The notes: generated by a model not told the origin, from the letters alone. A DNA stretch of 64,000 bases from an uncultured Methanobrevibacter sp. (GCF_934746965.1 NZ_CAKVFS010000001.1:1-64000); one strand, 5' to 3'; shown: positions 17,790 through 27,049, numbered from the stretch's first letter. A program made the numbers and translations.

Positions 17790-18377
17790 TTGAGAGTTTT
17801 AGGTATTTGTGGGAGTCCTAGGAATAGTACAACTAATTATGTTTTAAACGAAGCATTAAATAGATTAAATGAAAATGGATTTGAAACAGATTTGGTTAGT
17901 TGTTTTGGTAAACATATTGCTCCATGTATGCATTGTGACTATTGTATGGAACATAAAAAATGCATTAATGAAGATGACATGAATGAGGTTTATAAAAAGC
18001 TCCAGCAATGTGATGGTTTAATATTGGCTACTCCTGTTCAAAGTGGTGGTGTAAGTAGTAATTTATCTGTTATTATGGATAGAACAAGAGCTTTAGAAGC
18101 TATTGATTATAATATTTTACGAGGTAAAATTGGAATGAGTATTGCAGTTGGAGGAGATAGAACCGGAGGTCAGGATTTTGCTCATTTAAAAAATATAACC
18201 TATTTCATGATTCATGGAATAATCCCTGTAAGTGGTGGGCCTTTTGGTTCTAATTTAGGTGCATCTTTTTGGTCTAAAGATTCTTTAGAAGATATAAAAA
18301 ATGATGAGTATGGTTTTGATTCATTAAATAGAACATTAGTGGAATTTGAAAATTTTTTAAGAAAATATATTGATTAA
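17790..18377 (+). CDS. Iron-sulfur flavoprotein (flavodoxin-like NAD(P)H oxidoreductase)
   Basis: A 195-residue FMN-binding flavodoxin-fold protein: phosphate loop GICGSPRNSTTN (5-16), a compact cysteine cluster C46-x2-C49-x2-C52-x5-C58 that should hold a [4Fe-4S] centre, and TPVQSGGVSSNL near the flavin. The pattern matches Isf proteins of methanogens, which handle electron transfer or oxygen/peroxide reduction; the actual partner is unknown. The start is TTG at 17790, supported by GGTGG 9 bases upstream; no ATG lies in that part of the frame. Confidence 0.87.
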   Translation: MRVLGICGSPRNSTTNYVLNEALNRLNENGFETDLVSCFGKHIAPCMHCDYCMEHKKCINEDDMNEVYKKLQQCDGLILATPVQSGGVSSNLSVIMDRTRALEAIDYNILRGKIGMSIAVGGDRTGGQDFAHLKNITYFMIHGIIPVSGGPFGSNLGASFWSKDSLEDIKNDEYGFDSLNRTLVEFENFLRKYID

Positions 18378-18466
18378 AGAATTATGGATTATATTTATAT
18401 AGTAAAATTGATTTATATTATTAATAGCTTTTTTATTTATTAAAAATTTTTTTATTAGGTTATGTT

Positions 18467-20023
18467 ATGGCAAGTAAGTTAGTTAGAGGTAGTTTTATTA
18501 TTTTCATAGGTAATATTATCTTTCGTATTGGAGGATATTTGTACCGTTTTTTAATGGCTGCTCTTTTAGGTCCAACTAGTTGGGGTATTTTAGCTACTAC
18601 TTTACCATTTCAGGGAATTTTTCAGACATTATCTGCAGGTGGGCTTCCTCCAGCAATAGCTAAGTATGTTGCTGAATATGAAGTTGTAAATGAGCATGAT
18701 ATGGCCCGTAAAACGATTTATGTAGCTTTAAAAATCATGGTTTTTCTGGGAATATTTTTTGGAGTAATAATGATTTTTATAGTTGCTCCGTGGTTGGCTT
18801 ATGATTATTTGGGAAAACCTGAAACACTTATTCCTTTACAAATTGTAGGTCTTATTACTCCATTTAGTGTTATCGTTGGTGCTTTTAGAGGAGCATTCCA
18901 GGGGGTATATAAGATGGAGTATATTGTTTATACTCGTGCAGTTGAACAGTTAGGAATGATTTTATTTGCAACTGCCTTTGTTTTAATTGGATTTTCTGTT
19001 ACTGGAGCATTATGGGGTACTGTAATAGGTTTTGCAGCAGCTGCTGTTTCTGCAGTTTATATATTTAAATATCATATGGCAAAATATATTCCTCCCGCTA
19101 GTGAAGATTTTGAATTTACATTAAAGGATGAATTAGGTTTAGCTGGTACGTTAGTTAAATTTTCTATTCCTGTAATTGTTACAGCTATTGCTGAAATGCT
19201 TATTTATAATATTTGTACTATGGTTATGGGTAAGTTTTTAACTTTAGATGCTGTTGGATTTTTTGCAGCTGCTGATCCAATATCCAGATTACCTTTAATG
19301 ATTTCTATTTCAATAGCTACAACAATTTTGCCTGCTTCTTCTGAAGCATTTAAATCTGGAGATAGGGTAGCTTTAGGTAAATATGTCTCTGAAGCATACA
19401 AGTATTCTTTACTCTTTGTTGTTCCTATGTGTATTGGTTTAGCTTGTTTTGCAGCACCTATTTTGAGGTTGTTGTATTTCACTAATCCAGCATATGTTGC
19501 AGGTGCTTCTGCATTAGCTATTTTAGCTGTAGGTATGACGTTTTACTCAATATTTTCAATTTCAACAAGTATTGTTCAGGGTATTGGTAATCCAAGAATT
19601 CCAATGTATATTTTGATTTTTGGAGCTGTAATAACTGCAGTTTTAAACTGGCTTATGGTTCCTAGTTTGGGTATTGCTGGAGGTGCAGCAGCTACTTCTA
19701 TAGCTTGTTTTGCAATGATGGTTCCTATACTTTACTTTGTATTTAAATTAACTAAAGTTAAAGCACCTAAAATTTCAATATTTAAGATTTTCATAGCTTC
19801 TATGATAATGGGTATTGTAGCTTGTTTTATTCCTAAAACAACAACATGGTTATTTATAGGAATAATTATATGTATTATTGTATACTTCTTTGCATTAATA
19901 TTTGTGAAATTCTTCACTGAAGAAGATATTACTAGTTTAAAAGCATTATTTTCTAAATTTGGACCATTAGCTAAGATTATGAATAAGATGTTGGATCTTG
20001 TTGAAAAAATTGAATTTAGATAA
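18467..20023 (+). CDS. Polysaccharide flippase (Wzx/MurJ-like, MATE-fold)
   Basis: A 518-residue membrane protein with about 14 hydrophobic segments. The start KLVRGSFIIFIGNIIFRIGG and the following GPTSWGILATTLPFQG are typical of the polysaccharide biosynthesis/MVF exporter superfamily, which flips lipid-linked sugar units across the membrane. In this organism the cargo could be pseudomurein precursors or surface glycans; the sequence alone does not tell. It is a single gene with about 180 AT-rich bases on its downstream side, in which I see nothing but the promoter of the next gene. Confidence 0.85.
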   Translation: MASKLVRGSFIIFIGNIIFRIGGYLYRFLMAALLGPTSWGILATTLPFQGIFQTLSAGGLPPAIAKYVAEYEVVNEHDMARKTIYVALKIMVFLGIFFGVIMIFIVAPWLAYDYLGKPETLIPLQIVGLITPFSVIVGAFRGAFQGVYKMEYIVYTRAVEQLGMILFATAFVLIGFSVTGALWGTVIGFAAAAVSAVYIFKYHMAKYIPPASEDFEFTLKDELGLAGTLVKFSIPVIVTAIAEMLIYNICTMVMGKFLTLDAVGFFAAADPISRLPLMISISIATTILPASSEAFKSGDRVALGKYVSEAYKYSLLFVVPMCIGLACFAAPILRLLYFTNPAYVAGASALAILAVGMTFYSIFSISTSIVQGIGNPRIPMYILIFGAVITAVLNWLMVPSLGIAGGAAATSIACFAMMVPILYFVFKLTKVKAPKISIFKIFIASMIMGIVACFIPKTTTWLFIGIIICIIVYFFALIFVKFFTEEDITSLKALFSKFGPLAKIMNKMLDLVEKIEFR

Positions 20024-20202
20024 TTAATTAGAGTTTGCATCGATATTAATTTTAAGATAAAATTTAATTTAGTTTATTTTTTAGTATTGTTCTGGATTTT
20101 TATTTAATTTTTGTTTTTTTAGATTTATTGGATAATTTTTCATAGAAACATTATTTAATTATAAAAATCATACTATTTTTTAATATATTTTGGAGGATTA
20201 TT

Positions 20203-20898
20203 ATGACCGATGTGAAAGCGGGAGTTGAATATAAAATTAATGTAGAAGGAAATTCTTTTTTATTAGATAGTAAAAAATATCAATTATTGGAAAGTATCCT
20301 TGATACAGGTTCTATGACAGAATCTGCTAAATCAATTAAGGTTTCCTATAGGACTGCATTAAATTATATTGATAGAATTGAATCTGCACTTAATGTTAAA
20401 ATTGTTAATACTACTAAAGGTGGAAAAGGTGGGGGTGGAGGAACCAGTCTTACTGAAGAAGGTTACTCTATATTAAAAGAATGTAAAAAGATTAATGCTA
20501 TTATGGAATTGCATAAAGATGTTAATGAAATTGAATCTGAAGTTTTAAATATTGATGAATCTAAGGGAATCATGACTATTAAAATGAATCACTTTGAGAT
20601 AAATACTCCATTAAATAGAAATTATAAAGTTGGAGATAGTTTATTAGCATTAATTAGTTATGATAATATATTTGTCATGTTAGAACCTCAAACTTCCAGT
20701 ATCAGAAATATTATTAAAGGGAAAATTGTTGAAATGAAACTAGAAATAGAGGTTATTCGTGTTAAAATAGATGTAGGTGAAGGTCTTAAGTTATATTCTG
20801 ATATAACTTTGTCCGCTGAAAAGGATTTGTGCCTTACAATTGGTAAGGAAGTATATATTGGATTTAAAGCTATGTCTGTTGCTACTCTAAAATTATAG
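20203..20898 (+). CDS. modE: ModE-like molybdate-responsive transcriptional regulator
   Basis: A 231-residue protein with an N-terminal LysR-type winged helix (residues about 20-90: GSMTESAKSIKVSYRTALNY, with the wing motif TTKGGKGGGGGTSLTEEG that marks ModE). Two MOP/TOBE-like half-domains follow (about 95-160 and 165-231) and should bind molybdate or tungstate. In methanogens such regulators could control molybdate uptake or formylmethanofuran dehydrogenase genes; none of these is in view. TTTGGAGGATT is a clear ribosome binding site. The ferredoxin gene begins about 17 bases after its stop. Confidence 0.88.
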   Translation: MTDVKAGVEYKINVEGNSFLLDSKKYQLLESILDTGSMTESAKSIKVSYRTALNYIDRIESALNVKIVNTTKGGKGGGGGTSLTEEGYSILKECKKINAIMELHKDVNEIESEVLNIDESKGIMTIKMNHFEINTPLNRNYKVGDSLLALISYDNIFVMLEPQTSSIRNIIKGKIVEMKLEIEVIRVKIDVGEGLKLYSDITLSAEKDLCLTIGKEVYIGFKAMSVATLKL

Positions 20899-20914
20899 TT
20901 TAGGGGGAATTTTT

Positions 20915-21115
20915 ATTTTAAAAATTGAGGTTGATGAAGATAAATGTACTGGTTGTGGGTCTTGTTATGATATTTGTCCTAAAGCAGGTAAAATTTGGAA
21001 AATAAATAGGGTTGCACATGTATTGGATTTAAGATATTGTCATGTTTGCACTATATGTGCGATGGCATGTCCAGAACATTGTATTAAAATTATACGTAAT
21101 GCTCCTGAAGAGTGA
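20915..21115 (+). CDS. Small 2x[4Fe-4S] ferredoxin, probable ATT start
   Basis: 66 residues with two complete cluster motifs: Cys11, 14, 17, 21 (CTGCGSCYDIC) and Cys42, 45, 48, 52 (CHVCTICAMAC). This is a low-potential electron carrier, polyferredoxin-like in spacing. The frame is closed by a stop at 20888-20890 and has no ATG, GTG or TTG before the first cluster. GGGGG at 20903-20907 is spaced 7 bases from ATT at 20915, which would give the start (M)LKIEVDEDKC, a normal ferredoxin N-terminus. An ATT at 20909 is the less well spaced alternative. It follows modE directly and is probably in its operon. Confidence 0.8.
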   Translation: MLKIEVDEDKCTGCGSCYDICPKAGKIWKINRVAHVLDLRYCHVCTICAMACPEHCIKIIRNAPEE

Positions 21116-21160
21116 ATAATTAACTCTTCTTTTAATTTAATGATAGTTTGAGGAATAGTT

Positions 21161-21739
21161 ATGGATAGAAAATCAAATGTTTCAAGAACTACTTCTGAAA
21201 CAGATATACAAATAAAAATGAATCTTGATGGAAAAGGAAAATATAATATTTCTACAGGTGTGAATTTCTTTAATCATATGTTGGAAGCTTTTTCAAAGCA
21301 TTCTATGATTGATTTAGATGTTCATGCAAAAGGGGATATTGAAATTGATGATCATCATACTATTGAAGATGTAGGTATATTGTTAGGTGAGGCTTTTAGT
21401 CAAGCTATTGGTGATAAAAGAGGAATTAAAAGAATGGCTGATGCTACAGTACCTATGGATGAATCAGTAGCTAAAGTAGCTATTGATATTGGTGGTCGTA
21501 GTTATTGTAATATGGAATTCAGTTTTAGTAATGAAAAAATCGGTGATATGACTTCAGATATTGTCATACATTTTTTTGAATCTTTTGCATCTTATGCTAA
21601 ATTAAATATTTATGGTATTTCAAAAGGAGCAAATGACCATCATCAAGCAGAAGCAGTTTTTAAAGCTTTTGCTAAAGCATTAAAAGAAGCAATAAAAATC
21701 GAGCATGATGAAATTCCAAGTACAAAAGGAGTATTATAA
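21161..21739 (+). CDS. hisB: Imidazoleglycerol-phosphate dehydratase
   Basis: Sixth step of histidine synthesis: dehydrates imidazoleglycerol phosphate to imidazoleacetol phosphate. The 192 residues hold the duplicated fold with two manganese-binding His motifs, DDHHTIEDVGI (near 66) and NDHHQAEAVFKAF (near 165), plus FFNHMLEAFSKH. It is the monofunctional archaeal form, without the phosphatase domain of enteric HisB. No other his gene is adjacent; hisI and hisS are at 59.5-61.2 kb. Confidence 0.97.
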   Translation: MDRKSNVSRTTSETDIQIKMNLDGKGKYNISTGVNFFNHMLEAFSKHSMIDLDVHAKGDIEIDDHHTIEDVGILLGEAFSQAIGDKRGIKRMADATVPMDESVAKVAIDIGGRSYCNMEFSFSNEKIGDMTSDIVIHFFESFASYAKLNIYGISKGANDHHQAEAVFKAFAKALKEAIKIEHDEIPSTKGVL

Positions 21740-21747
21740 AAATAAAT

Positions 21748-21772
21748 TAAGTAGGAATTATCTTCCTACTTA
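21748..21772. terminator. Hairpin between convergent hisB and mtd
   Basis: Perfect 10-base arms TAAGTAGGAA (21748-21757) and TTCCTACTTA (21763-21772) with a 5-base loop, overlapping the mtd stop codon. The symmetric placement suggests use by both genes, though no long T-run follows on either strand. Confidence 0.5.
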
Positions 21773-22597
21773 GTTTGGTTTACTGATTAAATCAGTTTTA
21801 CAACCTGTATTTCCTTCTTTCATGTGTGGAGTTCTTAAAACAGTATCGTTTCCTTTTTCTATTTCTCTAGCTTCTTGAGCTAAACTTGCTGCAGATGCAG
21901 CCATTTCATGTGCTGCAGCTACTAATGGTATAAAGTTTTCATATCCTTTAGTCATGAAACAGCCTTTCATGTCTAAGTTTGCTACAGCCCCTGCCATTTC
22001 ATATGCTGCAATAGCTTTTGCTTTTGCATATGGATTTTTAAAGTCAGCTGCTTCAACAGCTTTTTCAGCAGTAATAATGAGTTTTGGTAATTCAATATTT
22101 CCTGCAGCAGCTCCATCTATTACTTCATCGATTGTATTTTGAACTAATCTTAAAGCTCCGGTTTCTGCAAGTACTTTAAGTATGTCTGCATTGAAAATAG
22201 CCATTTCAGTTGGATCTAACCATTCTCTTTTTGCACCAATCATAGGATCAGACATTACAATAATATATCCTAAACCTTGTTCTTCCATTTCTTCTTTTTT
22301 ACTTTTACCTGGTGCATCTCCAATAATAATTGCAGGAATATCTTTTTTAGATAATATTTCTCTTGCTTTTGCTGGCCCTGGTGCTCCAGGGTTTGGACTA
22401 ATGAAAATGCAGAAATCTGGGTCAAATTGGTCAACTTTTGGCACAACATCTTCAACTTGTTCTGGATTCATTTTTGCTCCAGACCCAAATACTCTTACAT
22501 CAATATTTGGCCTGTCAGCTCTTTCATCTAAAAGAAGGTCTAATACTGGAGAAGTTCCAATATTTCCACTTTTTATAATTCCTATTTTTACAACCAT
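21770..22597 (-). CDS. mtd: F420-dependent methylenetetrahydromethanopterin dehydrogenase
   Basis: Catalyses reversible reduction of methenyl- to methylene-tetrahydromethanopterin with reduced F420, a central step from CO2 to methane. The 275 residues match Mtd in length. The start VVKIGIIKSGNIGTSPVLDL, ISPNPGAPGPAKARE and the C-terminal LRTPHMKEGNTGCKTDLI are characteristic of this methanogen-specific family. A TAGGTG ribosome binding site lies just upstream of the ATG. It is a single gene converging on hisB. Confidence 0.97.
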   Translation of the reverse strand: MVVKIGIIKSGNIGTSPVLDLLLDERADRPNIDVRVFGSGAKMNPEQVEDVVPKVDQFDPDFCIFISPNPGAPGPAKAREILSKKDIPAIIIGDAPGKSKKEEMEEQGLGYIIVMSDPMIGAKREWLDPTEMAIFNADILKVLAETGALRLVQNTIDEVIDGAAAGNIELPKLIITAEKAVEAADFKNPYAKAKAIAAYEMAGAVANLDMKGCFMTKGYENFIPLVAAAHEMAASAASLAQEAREIEKGNDTVLRTPHMKEGNTGCKTDLISKPN

Positions 22598-22782
22598 TTT
22601 AATTCACCTATTATTTCTATACAATTGTTTATAGTATTGTGTATTTATTAATCTTTTGATTTGGATTTGATTAATAAATTGAATATTTTTTATTATATTG
22701 TTCAGAAAATTTTAGAAAAAGTAGTCAAAAATAACAAGATAATTATGAAATAATAGTAAAAATTTTAAAAATAGTTGAGAAG

Positions 22783-22854
22783 TGGTTCCGACGAGATTCG
22801 AACTCGTGATCCCCTCCTTGTAAGGGAGGTATCATACCACTAGACCACGGAACC
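22783..22854 (-). tRNA. tRNA-Val (anticodon TAC)
   Basis: The minus strand folds into a full cloverleaf. Acceptor GGTTCCG pairs with CGGAACC. The anticodon stem CCTCC/GGAGG encloses loop CTTACAA. The T stem ACGAG/CTCGT encloses TTCGAAT. Discriminator base is A and CCA is not encoded. Anticodon TAC reads GTA/GTG valine codons. No intron. Confidence 0.95.
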
Positions 22855-22882
22855 ATAGTACAACATTATTTATTGCTATTAT

Positions 22883-22892
22883 AATATATAAA
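22883..22892 (-). promoter_or_regulatory. TATA box of tRNA-Val
   Basis: TTTATATATT on the minus strand is centred about 34 bases upstream of the mature tRNA 5' end, which would place the start of transcription a few bases before the tRNA, as usual for archaeal stable RNA genes. Confidence 0.65.
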
Positions 22893-22913
22893 CCTTTCGG
22901 TTTTTTAAGTATT

Positions 22914-24056
22914 TTATATTTTATTTCCACAATTGAAACAAAATGAATCTTCTTCGTTTATGGAAGTTCCACAATTGCTACATTTTAATTCTTTTGTTAA
23001 TTTGTGTCCACAATTAGTGCAAAATGCATCATCTTCTTTCACTGGGTTTCCACACTTATCACATTTTAATCCAAGTTTTAATTTATTTCCACAGTTAATA
23101 CAGAAAATATCATCTGGTCTTACAATAGTTCCGCAATTACTGCAGGTATTTGATGAATAAGTAGGTTTAGATGCAGTCATTCCACTTGCTGTTGCAGTGG
23201 GTGTACCAAATGTAGGTATTTTCTCAAGTATTCCTGAACTTTGTCCTGATGCATCAGATAAAACAGGTTGGCTATAAAAATCTCTTTGATTTTCTATTTC
23301 GAATAACATTTCATTCATTGCAGCTATTCTTTTATCATCTGATGGGTGAGTAGATAAGAAATCAAAATTATTTGAGCTTTCTGCACTCATAGCCTCCCAA
23401 AATGAAGGAATTCCATGTATATCATAACCTGCCCAATGAATTATCATCATTCCAAGTTTGTCTGCTTCAATTTCTTGAGATCTTCCGAAAGGTTTTATTA
23501 AGAAAAGTTCTGATCCAATATCTGCTATATTTGTAACTACATTAGTAGCTAATCCTAGTTCTTCTTCACCTAATAACATAAGTCCAATACTTCCGATTCT
23601 AGAAAGTGTTGTTATGGTATTTTTAGTTTTTCGAACACTGGATTCTGTTCTTGAGTGGTCTAAAAGTGCATGAGCCATTTCATGACCTAAAATAAATGCT
23701 ATTGTTTCTTCAGTATCTGCAATTTCCAAAATACCTGAATACACAGCAATTTTACCTCCGGGAATACAAAATGCATTTACAGAATTTTCTTGAACTAAAT
23801 GAACTTCCCAGTCATAATAATCAGCGGTGTAGTCTGATCTTCCTATTTTGGATAAGTAATTTTCAACAGCATTAATTAAGTTTGAAGCAACTTTTAATAT
23901 TAATTGTCCTTGGGAGGTGTGGTCTAATATTTGGTATTTGTTCATTTCTTTATAATATTCATCATAACATTCCTTTAAGAATTTATCATCATTAACTGTG
24001 TCATAATGTGATTTTCCTGTAAATGGATTAAGACCACTTCGATCGTCTTTGCTCAT
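22914..24056 (-). CDS. M48-family zinc metallopeptidase with three C-terminal zinc ribbons
   Basis: A 380-residue protein. The peptidase domain (about 55-265) has the zinc motif HEMAH (125-129), preceded by NAFCIPGGKIAVYSGIL, and a third ligand in EIEADKLGM; this is the M48 pattern of HtpX/Ste24 relatives. Unlike those it has no membrane segment or signal peptide, so it should be cytosolic. After a Ser/Thr-rich linker come three four-Cys ribbons (CSNCGTIV, CDKCGNPV and CSNCGTSI, each with a second Cys pair), of the double-zinc-ribbon type. The ribbons suggest binding to a protein or nucleic acid partner; substrates are unknown. The gene lies upstream of tRNA-Val on the same strand, without a visible operon link. 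Confidence 0.87.
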   Translation of the reverse strand: MSKDDRSGLNPFTGKSHYDTVNDDKFLKECYDEYYKEMNKYQILDHTSQGQLILKVASNLINAVENYLSKIGRSDYTADYYDWEVHLVQENSVNAFCIPGGKIAVYSGILEIADTEETIAFILGHEMAHALLDHSRTESSVRKTKNTITTLSRIGSIGLMLLGEEELGLATNVVTNIADIGSELFLIKPFGRSQEIEADKLGMMIIHWAGYDIHGIPSFWEAMSAESSNNFDFLSTHPSDDKRIAAMNEMLFEIENQRDFYSQPVLSDASGQSSGILEKIPTFGTPTATASGMTASKPTYSSNTCSNCGTIVRPDDIFCINCGNKLKLGLKCDKCGNPVKEDDAFCTNCGHKLTKELKCSNCGTSINEEDSFCFNCGNKI

Positions 24057-24206
24057 TTTACCACCTTAGTTAATATTAATATGTTATTCATACTTTATAA
24101 ACTCATGGTTATCATGTGTGTAAAATTACTTGCTTTTTAGAAGTAAGTTATAAATAAAAACAAAATCAAATTATATACTAATAAATTATTAATTGAAAGT
24201 GATATA

Positions 24207-25130
24207 ATGGCATGGGATGATTCTGCTAGTAAAATATGGATGGATGGAAACATGGTTGATTGGAAAGATGCAAAAATTCATGCACTTTCACATGTAGTCC
24301 ATTATGGTACAAGTGTTTTTGAAGGTATTAGGGCATATAATAATGAAAAGGGTACTTGTATTTTCCGTTTAAATGAACATGTAAAACGTTTATTCAACTC
24401 AGCAAAAGTTTATAAAATTGATATTCCTTATACTCAAGAAGAAATTGCAAATGCAATTAAAGAAACTGTTAAAGTTAATGATTTGGCTTCTTGTTATATA
24501 CGTCCAGTTATATTTAGAGGATATGGTCAGTTAGGAGTAAATCCTTTAACTTGCCCAGTTAATAGTGTAATTGCTGCTTGGGAATGGGGATCTTATCTTG
24601 GTGAAGAAGGTATGGCTAATGGTGTAAATATTGGTGTTTCATCTTGGAGAAAACCAGCTCCAGATACTTTCCCTACATTAGCTAAATGTGGTGCTAACTA
24701 TATGAACTCTCAATTAGCTAAATTAGAAGCTATTGAACATGGTTATGATGAAGCTATCATGCTTGATTATGCAGGACATGTTTCTGAAGGTAGTGGGGAA
24801 AATATATTCCTAGTTGAAGATGATGTATTATACACTCCTTCAATGGACTCTTCTAACCTTAAAGGAATTACTAGACAATCTATTATGACTCTAGCTCAAG
24901 ATTTAGGTTATGAAGTTGTTGAAGAAGCAATTTCAAGAGAAAGATTATATTTTGCTGATGAAGTATTTTTCACAGGAACAGCAGCTGAAGTTACTCCAAT
25001 CCGTTCAATTGATCATAAAATCATTGGTTCAGGTAAAAGAGGACCAATTTCAGAAAAATTACAGAAAACTTTCTTTGACATTGTTGAAGGTAGAAAAGAA
25101 GATAAATTTGGTTGGTTGGATTATATTTAA
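24207..25130 (+). CDS. ilvE: Branched-chain amino acid aminotransferase
   Basis: PLP enzyme that makes the last step to valine, leucine and isoleucine. The 307 residues match fold-type IV BCAT: HVVHYGTSVFEGIRAY near residues 29-44, PLP-lysine in TLAKCGANYMNSQLAK (near 155), EGSGENIFLV and FFTGTAAEVTPI in the C-terminal half. An AGTGATATA stretch before the ATG is a weak ribosome site. uppP follows 14 bases downstream, so the two are likely co-transcribed. Confidence 0.96.
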   Translation: MAWDDSASKIWMDGNMVDWKDAKIHALSHVVHYGTSVFEGIRAYNNEKGTCIFRLNEHVKRLFNSAKVYKIDIPYTQEEIANAIKETVKVNDLASCYIRPVIFRGYGQLGVNPLTCPVNSVIAAWEWGSYLGEEGMANGVNIGVSSWRKPAPDTFPTLAKCGANYMNSQLAKLEAIEHGYDEAIMLDYAGHVSEGSGENIFLVEDDVLYTPSMDSSNLKGITRQSIMTLAQDLGYEVVEEAISRERLYFADEVFFTGTAAEVTPIRSIDHKIIGSGKRGPISEKLQKTFFDIVEGRKEDKFGWLDYI

Positions 25131-25144
25131 AAACGGTGTGAGAA

Positions 25145-25978
25145 ATGGATATAATTCAGGCAATTATTATTGGTATTGTCCAGGGATTAACTGAATTTTT
25201 ACCAGTAAGTAGTTCAGCTCATTTAATTTTTGCTCAAAATGTATTGGGAGTAGAATCCTCTCTTGCTTTTGATGTTTTTCTTCATTTAGGAAGTTTAATA
25301 GCTGTATTATGGTTCTTCCGTGCAGATATTATTAGAATGATACAAGCATGGTTATTAAGTATTGGGGATATTGCACAGCATAGATTTAAAGAAGGATTCT
25401 ATTCTGATCCTTATAAAAGATTGGCATGGTATGTAATTATAGCTACTATTCCAGTAGGTTTGGTAGGTGTATTATTTGAAAGTCAGGTTGAGGCATTGTT
25501 TGCAGGTGCACTATATGTTCCAGCATTTTTCTTATTTGTAACAGGTACTATTCTTTACTTATCTCAAAGAATGAATTCTGGAAGAGTAGATTTGTCAAAT
25601 ATTACAGTTAAAGAAGCATTGTTCATGGGATTAGGTCAGGCATGTGCTATATTGCCTGGACTTTCACGTTCTGGTACTACAATAGCTGCAGGTCTTGTTA
25701 TTGGATTAGATAAAGAATTTGCTGCTAAATTCAGTTTTATATTATCAATTCCTGCTATTTTAGGAGCATTTGTAGTTCAACTTAAAGATATTGGAACAAT
25801 TGCTGATTTCAATGTTTTAGCTGTACTTTTAGGATTTTTAGCAGCTTTAATATCAGGTTATTTAGCTATTAAATGGTTAATTGATTTGATTCAAAAAAGA
25901 AGTTTGGATATATTTGCATATTATTGTTGGATTGTAGGAATAATAGTATTTATGGGTTCAATAACCCATTTATTTTAA
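25145..25978 (+). CDS. uppP: Undecaprenyl-diphosphatase-like lipid carrier phosphatase
   Basis: A 277-residue membrane protein with about 8 hydrophobic segments. It carries both family motifs, GLTEFLPVSSSAHL (about 14-27) and PGLSRSGTT (about 177-185). It dephosphorylates a polyprenyl diphosphate to recycle the carrier used for cell-wall or glycan precursors; in archaea the lipid is probably a different polyprenol. An ACGGTGTGAG site precedes ATG 25145. It is linked to ilvE upstream and converges with the cobT-like gene, with 3 bases between. Confidence 0.94.
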   Translation: MDIIQAIIIGIVQGLTEFLPVSSSAHLIFAQNVLGVESSLAFDVFLHLGSLIAVLWFFRADIIRMIQAWLLSIGDIAQHRFKEGFYSDPYKRLAWYVIIATIPVGLVGVLFESQVEALFAGALYVPAFFLFVTGTILYLSQRMNSGRVDLSNITVKEALFMGLGQACAILPGLSRSGTTIAAGLVIGLDKEFAAKFSFILSIPAILGAFVVQLKDIGTIADFNVLAVLLGFLAALISGYLAIKWLIDLIQKRSLDIFAYYCWIVGIIVFMGSITHLF

Positions 25979-25981
25979 ATA

Positions 25982-27049
25982 CTATTCTCTACAAACTTCT
26001 TCTATTTTTTTTCTTAAAGTTTCAACAGAATTTCCTCTAATTAATGCTGTAAACATAGCACCACCAGCTCCAGCACCTTCTTTAACAAATCCGTCAAGAT
26101 AATTTTTTAATCCAGGATAATCTGCATTTTCAAAATCAGGATCAACAATATTGATAGTTATATTTTCATCTATTTGGTTTACTAAGTCAAATAAATCAGC
26201 AGTTTCATCTTTAGCTACAAATATTGTAGTTGCTAAATTTATTCTTGAAAAATCAAAATTAGGATTTATTGATTTTACAATTGCACAAACTGCAGCCATC
26301 TGTGTTCCACCACCTAAAATTATTGGAATATCACTACTTATTAATAATCCGGCCATTCCTGCAAGGGTTGGGTCTCCAACAGCACCAATAGCTTGCATTG
26401 CATCAATATCATCAGTTTCAGGATTAAGTCCAGCATTTTTTAATCCTTCATCCACTACTTTTGTTTTTAAATCATGTGGATTTGTTGGCATACTTCCACT
26501 AACTTTCTCATTAGCATCATATCCAAGAGCTCTTAATACACCAAGAGCGGTTGTTGTTCCTGCAGCTATACTTTCTCCAATCACCAAGTAATCATGCATC
26601 ATGGAGAGTTTAGCTCCAAGTTCTTTTCCATTTTCATAGATTTCTAAAGGATTTAAAACTCCTTTTCCAGTTCTAATGTCTCGTCCGTATTCATTTCCAA
26701 GTTTATTACATTCTAAGTGTGGAGTAATTTTAGAACCTGCATTTACTATAACAAAAGGTATGTCTGCAAGTTGTATTGATGCTTTTGTTAACATAGATGG
26801 TGTTGGAGCAGCAGTTTCACCAACTACAGTTTGAGGAATTTCTTCCATACATTGAACACTTCCACGAACAAGTATTTCAGCATCTGCTGCTGGAGTATAT
26901 TCAGTTAATTCTGGACTAGCTCCAGCTCCAGATATCCCAGGTATTTTGGAAGTTTCAGTTGTACCAATCATACATATAAATACTGGGTCCATGTATTTTA
27001 TCTGGTTTATTAGCTCATCAGAGCCGTAAGTTGTAATTCCATCAATCAT
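25982..27049 (-). CDS. cobT: Archaeal CobT-like nicotinate-nucleotide phosphoribosyltransferase
   Basis: The 355 residues match the archaeal/cyanobacterial CobT-like family, which is thought to activate the lower-ligand base of cobamides by transferring phosphoribose from nicotinate mononucleotide. Visible family features are GISGAGASPELTEYTPAADAE (in pieces near residues 38-58), VGETAAPTP, the middle GESIAAGTTTALGVL and the glycine loop ILGGGTQMAAV. Function is by family and has not been shown for this group in detail. Its start overlaps the upstream hypothetical gene by 4 bases, so they are translationally coupled. Confidence 0.88.
   Translation of the reverse strand: MIDGITTYGSDELINQIKYMDPVFICMIGTTETSKIPGISGAGASPELTEYTPAADAEILVRGSVQCMEEIPQTVVGETAAPTPSMLTKASIQLADIPFVIVNAGSKITPHLECNKLGNEYGRDIRTGKGVLNPLEIYENGKELGAKLSMMHDYLVIGESIAAGTTTALGVLRALGYDANEKVSGSMPTNPHDLKTKVVDEGLKNAGLNPETDDIDAMQAIGAVGDPTLAGMAGLLISSDIPIILGGGTQMAAVCAIVKSINPNFDFSRINLATTIFVAKDETADLFDLVNQIDENITINIVDPDFENADYPGLKNYLDGFVKEGAGAGGAMFTALIRGNSVETLRKKIEEVCRE

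Noticed and set aside
22182..22634. Plus-strand open frame opposite mtd
   Set aside because: It is antisense to the strongly conserved mtd gene and shows no protein-like features.
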